NCBI GenBank assembly: GCA_963575745.1
Contig: CAUYUJ010008635.1
Coordinates: 380,489-444,488 of the forward strand
Direction: 5' to 3'
From: Prorocentrum cordatum
Taxonomy: Eukaryota > Sar > Dinophyceae > Prorocentrales > Prorocentraceae
DNA length: 64,000 nucleotides
Made by a program: the position numbers and the translations under genes. Shown here one piece after another: positions 53,281 through 63,174 of the stretch. The notes beneath the pieces were generated by a model. The model had not been told where the DNA came from and did not search any database. It worked only from the letters and a program-made list of their open reading frames with translations. Every line of letters starts with the position of its first letter. The stretch's first letter is position 1.

Positions 53281-54109
53281 ACAGCGCGTCAACGAACCCG
53301 CTGCTGCTGCAACTCGGCGAAGACCTCGGCCACGCGCTCGAAGTTCGCCGACCCCTTCGACGCCCAACATGACTGCGGGATTTCCTCTCCCCGCGCCCCC
53401 ACGGCAGCGCTGACTTCCCCGGGGAGAGAGATCCCCGTGGAGCTCCAGGTGTGGCGCCTGGGCGTCGGCTGCCACGGGTTCTGCCCAGCCTGCCCGTCCT
53501 GGCTGAGGCTGAGGAGCAGCGGCAGCGCCGTCTCCAGGAGCAGCGGCTGCCATGGCAAAAGCCGCCCCGCGGGCCCTCGGCTTAACGATGGCCCCGAGCG
53601 CGCGGTCCATCGCGTCGAAACCTGCAGCCCCGTGAGACGCGTCGTCCGCCTCTCCGTTCCGCGGCGCCGCCTCCATTTTCCTGGGCATCGCCAGCCCGTC
53701 CAGCTCGGCGAAGCTTTCCTCGTGCCCGCGCGGCTGGCGGAGCTCCTCTTCGCACGCCTCCCGAGCCCCGGCGAGGAGCGCCGCCTTCCCTCCCCGCCCC
53801 GGCCGCGCACGTGTTCACCTGTCGGGCCGCGCCCGCCAGACGTTGCAGCACCTGGGCCAAGGTCACGATTGAACGGTCGGCCCTCGCGGGCTCGGCCATC
53901 GCGAGCATATCCTCTGACACCTGCGCTTTCCCTCCTGAGGTTTCGGCGGCCTCCTGGAGGACTGCGAGGGCAGCGGCAAACCCCGTCTGCGCGGGCCTTT
54001 TCTTTTTGGCGAGGTCGACCGCCTCCCCCTTGGACTGCCCGCCGCTCAATCCCGCCGAGAACGACCATTGGCCCCGCCCCTGGTCGGGGCCAGCACCCCG
54101 ATTGAACAT
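53281..54109 (-). CDS. putative gene with a 61-nt intron, function unknown
   Basis: ATG at 54109 opens MFNRGAGPDQGRGQWSFSAG, then KKKRPAQTGFAAALAVLQEA and RSIVTLAQVLQRLAGAARQ to 53819. There a GT donor (53818) and AG|G acceptor (53759-53758) define a 61-nt intron. The next exon joins in phase 0 as ACEEELRQPRGHEESFAELD and continues RKMEAAPRNGEADDASHG and DAMDRALGAIVKPRARG to about 53530. A further frame change leads to a frame reading EVSAAVGARGEEIPQSCWAS and SANFERVAEVFAELQQQRV with a TGA near 53289. The last join is unresolved (small intron or indel). The protein would be Ala-rich with amphipathic helices. No family recognised. The next element upstream on this strand is the CAT array at 54.15 kb. 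Confidence 0.5.
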
Positions 54110-54149
54110 GGAGGGCGAGCGCCCTGGGCGGCGCCTCGGCACCCAACAG

Positions 54150-55215
54150 TATCACCACACAATACAAATATTACTGATCGTAAAAGTTGCAATGCTCACA
54201 ACCATCGTCACCATGATCAACGGCACTGCCATCATCGCCATCGTAATCACCATCGCCATCATCATCGTCGTCGGCACCGTCATCAGAATCACCATCGCCG
54301 TCACCATCACCATCATCATCAACATCACAATCCTGCGGCAGCATCGCCGTCAACAGTATCATCCGCATCATCAAAATGAGCAGAATCATCGCCATCCTCT
54401 TCAATGACGTCATCATCACCGCCATCGTCAGCATCATTAGCAGCATCGTCATACTGTCCATCACTATACTCATCCTCGTCGTCGCCCGCATCCGCAGCAT
54501 CATCGCCAGAACCACCATCAGCATGATCATGCTGATGGCCATTATCATCAGTATCACCACTGCCACCACTGTCAGTAACATGCGCACCGCCCTCATCCGT
54601 ATCATCATCACCAACGTAAACATACCCAGAATCGACAACGCACTCGCCAGTGTCATTGTCATCACCGCCATGCCAAGTCAATCCACCGCAGTAGCCATCA
54701 GCGTCATACCTTCATGTCCAGCATGGTAATCGCATTGTCGCGCCGTCCTCCATGCAGAGATCATGATGGCCACCGGCATGGATCATTCGTCACCAGTATC
54801 ATCAGCAGCATAAACATCACGATCGGCATCGTCATCGTCAGAATCATCCAGGTCATCATCAGCACCTGCACCATCCTCAAAATCAGCACCACCATCACAT
54901 CACTATCAACTTCATCATCGCCATCATAAACAAACTGCTCCTCGCCATCAGCACCATCATCACCGCCGACGCCATCGTTGCCAACGACATCATCAACACC
55001 ACATCATCATCACCATCACCATTCCGATTATCATCCTCGTCGTCGCCATCACTATCAGCACCGCCATCATCACCATCATCACCATCAACATCATCAGCAC
55101 CATCACCATCACCATCATCGCCATCCCACAATCACCGCCATCGTCGTCGCCATTGCCGCATTCGTCGCCGTGATCATCGCCGCCTCCAGCGCCATCAACG
55201 TCGCCACCGTCAGCA
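54150..55215. repeat. degenerate CAT/ATC array, over 1 kb
   Basis: CATCATC, CACCATC and CATCGTC triplets with many substitutions. Less pure than 46.5-47.2 kb, with a unique island at 54680-54770. No gene. Confidence 0.93.
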
Positions 55216-55531
55216 AGTCATTCGCTCGGGTTCTGGCCCGGAGCGCGCCCGGGGCCGGCCCCGCCTTCCGGGCTCGCGAGCGCGCGCGGCAGATGTGCCC
55301 GCGCGGCCACAGAGAACAAGCACGAGCGGCGGCCGCACCTGCATCCGCGCCCTCGCGGTCTGGGCTGGCAGGAGACGGAGCGGGGGGGTGCGAGGGCGAT
55401 GGGGGCGGAGCAGGGGCGCGCCGATCGACGCCGACGCGACCCACCCCCGCGCCCGGGACGCGGGATAAGCCAGCGGCCTCCGCCGGACTCCGGGGGAGGC
55501 GCCCCCCATGGCCCCGCCGCGCGGGCCGCGG
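55216..55531. other. no gene seen; GC-rich
   Basis: Open on both strands; no exon I can support. Confidence 0.45.
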
Positions 55532-56105
55532 CTAGCCGAACCTCGAGCGCAGCGCATTCGGCGCTCGCGCCGCGGCCCGCGCCGCCTCGTCGGCGACCTG
55601 CCGGCCCAGCGCCGCCTTCGCTTTCTTCTTGGCATGCTTGCTCAGGGCGGGCTCGGGCACCTGCGAGCCCGCCTCGGGCGCCCGCCTGCAGCCCCTGCCG
55701 CCGAGCCTCGTCGGAGGCCTCTCGATCGACCTCGCCCTCGCCGCCGAGCTCCGAGACAGCCCGAGGCGCCTGCAGCGCCGCCAGCTCCGCCTCGATCTCC
55801 GCGTCGTCGTCGCCCATCTCGTCGACCTCCACCTCCTCGCCGGTCGCCCAGGCCCTGTCGCTGCTCGCGACGTCGACCACCTGCGCTCCGAACGACTGCT
55901 TGGGCCGGAGCACCGAGACAGCGCCCTCGAGGTCGCCGCAAGCAGTTGGGCGGCAGCGGCGCGCCCGCGAGGGAGAAGCATGTATGCACAATATACCGCC
56001 CATGTATGTGATCGGGTATGACTGGCATCCAATGTTGGCGGTCATGGAGGTCCAGTCGTTCGTGCCCATGCGGTGCCCGCGCCGGCAAACGAACCGTCCA
56101 TCCAT
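55532..56105 (-). CDS. putative exon(s), acidic coiled-coil protein, frame change
   Basis: The minus strand from about 55950 reads DLEGAVSVLRPKQSFGAQVV, DVASSDRAWATGEEVEVDEM and a strongly acidic helix (GDDDAEIEAELAALQAPRAV), then EVDREASDEARRQGLQ. The coding look then passes to the next frame: VPEPALSKHAKKKAKAALGR, QVADEAARAAARAPNALRSR, and a stop at 55532-55534. A 25-nt segment with GC at its start and CGCAG|G at its end would restore the frame exactly, but such an intron would be exceptionally short. A one-base indel is as likely. Upstream of 55990 the frame (MGTNDWTSMTANIGCQSYP) is of doubtful reality. Function unknown. Confidence 0.45.
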
Positions 56106-56264
56106 TATCGCTCATGCGCGCGGGCGTTCTTGCATATCGCGCGCGGGGCGGCGAAGTGAAGACTCAGTGTGACTTGATTGTGCGATTGATGATCACGTAT
56201 TATGTTCCAAACGATGCCTTGTCGACCCCACAGACAGATTTGGACTGGATCCCGCGATTCGCCC
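56106..56264. other. no gene seen
   Basis: Transition from GC-rich to AT-rich DNA; nothing recognised. Confidence 0.5.
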
Positions 56265-56490
56265 AACATGTGAATTCACATATTCCTTTTTCCCAAAATA
56301 TTAATTCAAACTTTACTTGTTCCTATAATCCGAATTCACATTCTGACCCTTTCATACAAGCTCCTACAGGAAATTCCAACATGTGAATTTACATTTTCCA
56401 TGTTTCCAAACTGCGAATTCACATTTACCTTTTCTCCCCAAACGTGAATTCACATATCGCTTTCCCCAACAATTTGAATTCACATATTAC
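56265..56490. repeat. 30-bp AT-rich array around a GTGAATTCAC palindrome
   Basis: The palindrome GTGAATTCAC or a close variant begins at 56270, 56301, 56331, 56383, 56413, 56444 and 56474, so spacings are 31, 30, 52, 30, 31 and 30 bp. Spacers are T/C-rich (CATATCGCTTTCCCCAACAA and similar). This is the most AT-rich block in the second half of the window. Confidence 0.92.
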
Positions 56491-56702
56491 CCCGACCCTC
56501 AAGATCCCCCCCCCCAAACTGAGGCGCAGCGTTCCGCGTGTCGGACTGGCTGGGCAGATTTTGACCCCCCCCCCCGCCGCATTTATTCCAGTATTCTCTT
56601 CTTGCGCCCTCAGCGCACGTTGCTTTCGTCGCCTTTTCCCAACCCCCCGAATCCTTGCTTGGTTTACCCTGGAGTCTCGCGCATGGGTGCAGGCGGGGAA
56701 CT
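56491..56702. other. no gene seen
   Basis: C-rich to ordinary DNA following the 30-bp array, with no exon recognised. Confidence 0.45.
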
Positions 56703-57530
56703 TCAATTGGTTCCCGCGCCGACACACAGCAATCGAGGATGTATCGCCCACGCGTGGCCCATAGGGACACCATTGCCGGGGCCCTGCGCCCGACCCCCAC
56801 ATTCACCCTCCGAGCGGCTTCTCCCCATCGGGGACCGCGGCCGGCGCACCGGTCTGCCCCTCGGCCGACGACAAGCGGATCTGCGCGACCGCCCTCCGCG
56901 CCAGCCATCTGCGCGCACAGCACTGCATGCGAGTTGCAGCGGCGGCAAGCCAAGGGGAGCCCTGCATGCCAGCCTGCGGCGACCACCGCCCCGCGACCAG
57001 CGTCCAGCCGCACGGCGGCACCGCATCGCTGAATTGCGCATCCAAGCCGAAGGGACCGCAAAGAGCCCGCACTCGCCGTCGTCGCAGCCGTCGACGCTTT
57101 GCTGCGGTTCCGCTGGAGGGGGCGGGGCGGCAGCAGAAGGGGCCACGCCTCCGCCAGCTGCTCCAGCGTCGGCGCGCCCTGCCGCCTTCAGGTACACGCC
57201 CAGCTCCGCGCGCAGGGCCACGAGTTCCGCGCGGAAGGCCGCGATGTCCTCCTCCACCACTGGCTGTCGCGGCGGCTTCCCGCGCAGGACGACCTTCAGC
57301 GGCCACGCGGGAGGCGGCCAGCAGGCGGCCCCGCAGGCCGTGCACCAGCGGCCGCCGCAGGGCAGAGTCGCCATCAGCAGCGCGTCCAACAGCTGCACGA
57401 CTGCATTCGCTGCGTATCAGTCGGGGCCCTCCGCGGCGCAGCAAGCGCGGAAGTGGAGCCCGTCGCCCAGAACGCCTCGGGAAGGCTCGGAGCTGGCTCC
57501 AAAGCGCCGAAGCGCAGTTGAGCCAGAACG
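56703..57530 (-). pseudogene. Cys-rich/coiled-coil coding segment with one in-frame TGA
   Basis: The minus-strand frame reads LGDGLHFRACCAAEGPD, then TGA (57419-57417), then directly YAANAVVQLLDALLMATLPC, GGRWCTACGAACW (a CxxC-type cluster that could bind a metal), VEEDIAAFRAELVALRAELG (coiled coil) and a Pro/Ala-rich stretch with QQSVDGCDDGECGLFAVP. Coding character fades below about 56980. A TGG-to-TGA change would account for the stop. Preceded on this strand by a CCT tract (57540-57760 reads GGA on plus), as at other putative intron-exon borders here. Family not recognised. Confidence 0.5.
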
Positions 57531-57539
57531 GTTCTTGGA

Positions 57540-57765
57540 CGGAGGAGGAGGAGGAGCAGGAGAAGGAGGATGAGGAACAGGAGGAGAAGCAATAGGAGGA
57601 GGGGGGAGAAGGAGGAGGAGGAGGAGGAGGAGGAGGAGGAGAGGAGTATGAGCAGGAGTATGATGATGATGAGGATGAGGATGAGGATGAGGAGAGGATG
57701 AGGAGGAGGAGGAGGAGGAGGAGGAGGAGGAGGAGGAGGAGGAGGAGGAGGAGGAGGAGCAGGGG
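57540..57765. repeat. GGA/GAT trinucleotide array
   Basis: GAGGAGGAG runs with a GATGAGGATGAG middle part. Adjacent to the Cys-rich coding segment. Confidence 0.95.
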
Positions 57766-57839
57766 GGGTGCGATCCCGTGGATACGCGGTCGCACGAATA
57801 CGTTCCGCGCGGGGCATCTGAGAACAAAAACGCCCCGTA

Positions 57840-58015
57840 ATTATCCGCGGGGGCGCGGCCCAGTGACACCCAAATAAATAAACACACATCCCAGGATGTC
57901 CCATATTTGTCTTGTTGCCTGGGCATTCGTCTTACCCCCACTTGCCATATTTTGTCCATGCCTTCCTGGGGATCGTCGACTATGTGTGTGTCTCTGTGTG
58001 TTTGTTTCCTTCCTG
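57840..58015 (-). repeat. dispersed repeat, copy 1
   Basis: GGCCCAGTGACACCCAAATAAATAAACACACATCCCAGGATG-type DNA with a downstream GTGTGTGTCTCTGTG. It aligns to 60165-60360 by shared landmarks: CACACA..CCCAGGAT, TATTTT.C..TGC, GGGGATCGTCGAC versus GGGAGTCGACG, then a TG run. Confidence 0.8.
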
Positions 58016-58505
58016 ATTCTCGCCCACGAGACAGGAACAAGGGGAGGCGCAGCACCGAAGACAGCGAGCCTCTCGAAGAGAGATCTCCAAACAGGGCCCG
58101 GAGGAGGGGGCGCCCCCGCGGGGGGCGGGGGGTGGGGGGCGGGGCCGCGCGCGCCAGAGGCACCGAATGAAGAGGGCCCCCCGACACCAGAGCGGCGGCA
58201 TCCCCCCCAAAGGAGGCCCGCCCACCTCTTCGACACCGCGGGGGAGGAGGGAGGAGGGAGGAGGGGGGAGGGGGGCAGGCCAGGGGCAGAAAGCCAGAAG
58301 AGGTGGGCAGAAGCATGCAGCAGGAGAGCGGTGGAAGCAGGTCGAGGCCAGGGCAGGGGGCCATGCTTCCGAGGAGGCGCCGCGCACCCCCCCACCCAGC
58401 CAGGCCTCTCCGAGGATGGCGCGGCGGGCCGCAGCTCCTGAGCGGCCGGTCCCCTCTGAGAAGATCCCCCTGCCCTCTTCGATGGCCTCCCCGAAGACGA
58501 GGCTA
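58016..58505. other. no gene seen; G-rich
   Basis: G-rich at 58090-58150 and GGGAGGAGGG repeats at 58235-58275. Frames on both strands are compositional. Confidence 0.45.
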
Positions 58506-58507
58506 GG

Positions 58508-58572
58508 AATGAATGAATGAATGAATGAATGAATGAATGAATGAGCGAGTGAATGCATGAAGAATGAATGCG
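58508..58572. repeat. GAAT tetranucleotide repeat
   Basis: About nine perfect GAAT units, then decayed units (GAGTGAATGCATGAAGAATG). Confidence 0.97.
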
Positions 58573-58970
58573 TGAAGCCGCGTGTCTGTCGGCACATGAG
58601 CAATGGCATGAGCGTGCGCTAGACAACATACTTGCGCACTGCTGCTTTCCAGGCTCCCGCCGAAAAAGGTGAAATCTGGTGAGGATACATCGAGAATCTC
58701 TGAGATCCTGCGGCTCCGGAAAATTTCTCGCGCGCCGCGGCCTTCTCAGAGCGCTGTGGAAGGCTCCGAGAGCGTTCCGGAGCGCTCTGCAACGGATTTC
58801 TCCTCGTCCTAGCCCCGTCCGATGCGCCCTGGACCTCGAACTCGAGGCGAATCCAGTGGTGGCTACGAGGGGCTCCCAGGAGGCCCCCAAAAGGGAAAAC
58901 GAGGCAAGGGTAGCGGCATAGCTACCTCTTCCTCCCCTTGATCTGGGGGTCACAGCCCCACCCGAGGCTC
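58573..58970. other. no gene; dispersed repeat segment
   Basis: 58680-58800 (GAATCTCTGAGATCCTGCGG then CTCCGGAAAAT) resembles 11190-11230. The rest is unassigned. Confidence 0.5.
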
Positions 58971-58974
58971 AAGG

Positions 58975-59092
58975 ACGCGGCAGGAGGCAGGACGAGGATG
59001 AGGACGAGGATGAGGACAAGGACGAGGAAGAGGAGGTTGGAGGAGGAGCAGGAGGAGCAGGAGGAGGAGCAAGAGGAGGAGCAGGAGGATGC
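58975..59092. repeat. GAGGAGGA purine array
   Basis: Imperfect GAGGAC and GGAGCAGGA units. Confidence 0.92.
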
Positions 59093-59520
59093 ACCTGGCC
59101 CTCTTTGACGGCCTCCCCCGAGGCCTGGCCCTCCCTGCCCACGCCGCCCACCGGCAGCGCGCGCTCGAGCTGAACCAGACGACGAGTCCGCAGAGGGCGC
59201 CGCCAGCTGACGTGGACGCACGGCGGTGGCGGCGCGCACCACGGGGGAGAAGCGAGACGGGGCGGGCCCCCGCAGGAGGCGGCGGGGCTCCTCGGGAGCC
59301 CGCCGGCCTTCTGGCCGGCCGCCTGCGTCGTCGGTGCAGGCCCACTGAGACGTCCCGGCAGGCCCCCGCGGGCCTCCTCGGGAGGCCCGCCCCCCGCGGC
59401 GCTCCCCGCCAGGGGCTCGCCGCCGAGTGGCGGTGGCGGCGACGGCGGGGGCAGCCAAGCGACGAAACGGAGCGGGCCTGACGTGAGAACACATCGCGTC
59501 CTCGCGCCGCGGCCCACGCG
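59093..59520 (-). CDS. possible exon ending at a GT donor, function unknown
   Basis: The minus strand reads SWRRPLRTRRLVQLERALPV and GREGQASGEAVKEGQ, then CAG|GTGCATCC at about 59090, a plausible GT donor followed directly by a CCT-rich tract as in the other putative introns. Upstream the frame is Pro/Gly/Ala-rich and less convincing. No family recognised. Confidence 0.3.
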
Positions 59521-59770
59521 GGCCGCCAGGGAGGCACACACCGCGCGGAAGACGACGGGCGCTTGCGCGCGGCCTCGCCGAGAAGCATGCGCACGACTGT
59601 CCGCGCAGTCGGCCCTGGCCTCTTCCGTCGCTCAGCCGTCGATCTCGATGGCGCGCTGACTCCTCGCGGCCCGCCACGGCTGTTCTGCCCGTGTCGGCGT
59701 CGACCGCAAGCCCGAGCGAGTCCGGCGGGAGACCCAGACCTCCAACGACGTGCTGTGTCAATCCGTGGTC
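59521..59770. other. no gene seen
   Basis: GC-rich DNA between the possible exon and the CCTCC tract; nothing recognised. Confidence 0.4.
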
Positions 59771-60000
59771 CGCGTAGCCTCCCTCCTTTCTCCTCCCTGC
59801 TCCTCCTCCCTCTTCCCTCATCCTCCCTCATTTTCCTCCCTCCCTCCGCCTCCTCCCTCCCTCCTCCTCTTCCTCCCGCCACCTTCTCCTCCCTCCGTCC
59901 TCCTCCCTCCTTCCTCCCTTCCCCATTCCTCCTCCCCCTTCTCCCCCCTCCTCCCTCCCTCCTCCCTCCCTCCCTCCTCCCTCCTCCGTCCTTCCTCCAA
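59771..60000. repeat. CCTCCCTCC pyrimidine tract
   Basis: TCCTCCCTCCTC-type repeats on the plus strand. Confidence 0.94.
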
Positions 60001-60164
60001 CGACGCGCCACTGTTGCCCCCCGTGGTCCCCGACCCGCTCGCACGGCCACGCGTGTGCTGAGGCTCGCCGCGGGCCGCCTCTCGAGGGGCGCCCAGGGGG
60101 CCCTGGGAAGCGTCGGGCCTGCCGTGCGCCGAGAGAACGGCAAGGAAAGTCTCCAGTGATCCGT

Positions 60165-60360
60165 GATAACCACCTTGAAGGGGCCCAGGGACACACGAAT
60201 GAATACACACAAAGCCCAGGATCCCCCATCTTTTCCTATATTTTCCGTGCTTTTGTCATCCCCCCCGCTTTCCCATAGTTCCCCATGTTTTCCCGGGAGT
60301 CGACGCTTAATGGTGTCTGTGTGTGTGTGTCTGTGTGTGTGTGTGTTTGTGTTCCCCCCC
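60165..60360 (-). repeat. dispersed repeat, copy 2
   Basis: Counterpart of 57840-58015, ending in a TG-rich run (60310-60350) and a C run. Confidence 0.8.
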
Positions 60361-60880
60361 CCCCCTGAAGAACGGCAGGAAGGTCTCCAGCGATCCAGGG
60401 AGACCGTCTGACTACCTGCCAGACCACCCCAGCCCAACCCGAGGGCCCGAACTTTGGCCCGAATGTCGGGCTGGGAATCGAAACGAAGGGAAGCGAAGGC
60501 GCCGGAGTCGGGCACATTGGTGTGCCCCGTGCCCTTTTGGGCATGGCGCAGGAAACCGTGGCCTCACATCTCGTGCTAATATAAGTCGTGGACGAAATAC
60601 TTCAGGAACCATTACACAAAGAAGGCAAGAATCAATATGCGTATAAACCGCAAGAAAAAGAAGGCGTGGTAGAATATGTTCGCAGACCAGAACAGAATCG
60701 AATCGGTGCGGTCGGTGTCCTGGCTGCTGCTGTTGTGTTGCTGTTGGTGTCGGCGGTCGGTGGTGTTGGCGCCAGAGGCAGGAACGGTTGTTAGTGTACT
60801 TGAGGTTTGGGGCTGCGCGCTCAGCAGTTGTATGCAATGAAAGTGCTCTCAAGCGAATCCCACCATGTATTGTCTGTGGC
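60361..60880. other. no gene seen
   Basis: Ordinary-complexity DNA. 60685-60780 has GGTGTCGGCGGTCGGTGGTG-like GT-rich stretches. Confidence 0.5.
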
Positions 60881-60902
60881 AGCTGTTAACCACCTCACAT
60901 CG

Positions 60903-61490
60903 TTACTGTCGTAGTGGAGGCATCGTCGTGGATGGACGGCGTTGTTGGAATCGCTGCCAGTGGCTTCGTCTTTGGCGGTCGTGTGCAAACCCTGCAAAAA
61001 ACTTCCTCATGTCGTCGTCCCACCGCTTTCTTTGGCCGCCATGCTGCCTGTGACCTTGCTGTTTCGCGTCGAGACTGGGGTTCCAGTTCAACGCTCGGTG
61101 TGTCCATCGGCTCTGCGGATGGCTTGCAACGCGCGCGGCCCAGCGCCAGACCTTTATGCGGTGTATCTGTACTACGTCAGGAATGTTGTGCTTGTTCATG
61201 AGTTCCTCTGCTCTGCGTGTGCTCCGGCGGGTGAAGTCAGACCACAGCTCGTCGTCCAGCGTCTGTTCGTGGGTGTGGAGTGCGTCACTAGTGTCGTCTT
61301 GTGTGCTGGTCTGCTCTGATGGGGGCGGGGGGTCGCTGGATGCGTCGTGGTCGCTGGAGTCGTCGGGATCGTCGCTGTCCGCGTCGCGGTTGCTGTGGTT
61401 GTCCCCCCTTGGGGCGACGTGCTGTGGTTGTCCCCCCGAATTTCGGGCTGGGGGGGGTACGGGTTCCACGTGATTTTCTGTCAGCGCTCC
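60903..61490 (-). pseudogene. 3' fragment of a LINE-type retrotransposon
   Basis: Minus-strand open frame with the C-terminal region that follows the reverse transcriptase core in LINE-like elements: an acidic Ser/Asp linker (ADSDDPDDSSDHDASSD), DDELWSDFTRRSTRRAEEL, IHRIKVWRWAARVASHPQSR and the closing GGQRKRWDDDMRKFF motif, with a stop at 60903. The catalytic reverse transcriptase motifs are absent, so the copy is 5'-truncated, as usual for LINEs. The frame continues upstream (to 61952) only through GAATCG-type repeats. The tail resembles that of the element at 5.2-6.4 kb in arrangement (RGRPLQRW there) but is not a close copy. Confidence 0.8.
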
Positions 61491-61594
61491 CCGATCCCCT
61501 CCCCCACTGGAGATGGAGGGCACATTGGGACCTTCGGGCCGGGTTTGGGTCGTTTGGTGGGCGGTGAGGGAGACTGGGGAGGCGAGCTCAGGAG

Positions 61595-61805
61595 AGCCCA
61601 GTCGAATCGACAAGGCGGACCAGCGATCGGCATGCATCGGATCGGCGATCGGCAGCCGAGTCGGGAGAAGTCGAATCGGCGGAGATCGGCAGGCTGGTAT
61701 GCGTTCAATGAGGATAAATCGGAATCCCAAGTCGAATCGAATCGGAATCGGAGCCATCGAAATCGAATCGAATCGAATCGGCAGAATCGAACCGAGCCCT
61801 GCGAA
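61595..61805. repeat. GAATCGAATCGG repeats
   Basis: TCGAATCG, GATCGGC and AATCGGAATCG words dominate. Similar DNA borders the LINE copy at 5.2-6.4 kb on both sides (4970-5060 and 6610-6710). Confidence 0.85.
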
Positions 61806-62770
61806 CTCTATACACCGACGCTTTTTCCAGCCCCGCGTTGACACTTGCACAGGAAAGCGGACCCTGTCTGGTGTATATTGGATGCTGGTGTATACACGTT
61901 TTCGCTGTTTCCCAGGGGAAGTGGGGAAACAATATACGCCACGCCACCCCAACGTCGTCCCCGACCCTCAGAAAGTCCTGGGATAGAGAAACAGCCCGCC
62001 ACTGCTAATGCATATGCTCCAGTTTCTGACATGGCTCGCCAAAACCATAAGCGACCTGAGTCAGGAGGGCCAGGATCATGAGGGATAGGGGGTCTGATCA
62101 TTTACATATGTATCAAACCAAACCGCCCAGATTGATGATCCCTGATGCAAGGACGGGGACCTCAATGAGGCCACGCCTTCACCATGTCATTAGGGTTTGG
62201 GGTTCTTTATCCTCGATGATACTAATACTATGCGTCCTCCTCGGAGGCGTGCGTCACACCCGAACCTATAATATAACAGTGGTGTGGAATATATCGTTTC
62301 CCGAGAGCTACGGCCAGAAAACGCCCGCCACGAAGCATGCACTATAAGATTTCTCGGCGCGCGCGTCGCCCCTCGCGGGGGGGACAACCATAGTATTTTT
62401 TGTTTGGGGTGACGACGACTTCAGTCCCTGATATCCGGCGTCACGCAAAAATTGCAACATCCCGAAAAACTCCACCAACGCCCTGGACCCCATCTTTCTG
62501 CTGCACGGTTCGAAACCGATCGAGCCGTGAGGGTCCCAGTCCCAGGACCCGAAATACAGGGAAAAACGCCCGTTGCTAACAAAATGCGACGCCAGGATCT
62601 CAGGGATCGCCAGAGGTCTGGGGGGAAAGCGGTTCGGGAGAGGCGGCTACCTGTCAGCCTCCGAAGGGTTTCCGGCGCACGCAGCTCAAAGGAAGACGAC
62701 GAGCGCGAGGATGTTGTCCTTCGACCCGCGGTCCTTGCTGGTGGACTAAAAGAAACCATGGCAGCCGCCC
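61806..62770. other. no gene seen
   Basis: Unique, moderately AT-rich to balanced DNA. I see no exon, RNA gene or repeat that I can support here. Confidence 0.5.
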
Positions 62771-62832
62771 CGCATCATCACCATCATCATCACCAGCATG
62801 AGCATCATCATCAGCATCCGCATCCGCATCAG

Positions 62833-62888
<56 letters not shown>

Positions 62889-63066
62889 GTATCATCATCA
62901 GTATCATCATCATCATCACCATCATCATGATTACCATCATCATCATCACCACCAACCATAATCATCATCATCATCGTCGTCATCAAATTCATCGTCAGCA
63001 GCATCAGTATCAGCATCAGCATCAGCATCATCAGCAACATCACATCATCAGCATCAGCATCATCCC

Positions 63067-63119
<53 letters not shown>

Positions 63120-63131
63120 CCATCCGCATCG

Positions 63132-63174
<43 letters not shown>

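Noticed and set aside
56265-56490. 30-bp array with short spacers, also CRISPR-like at first sight
   Set aside because: The spacers resemble each other and the repeat is a 10-bp palindrome; it is a minisatellite.
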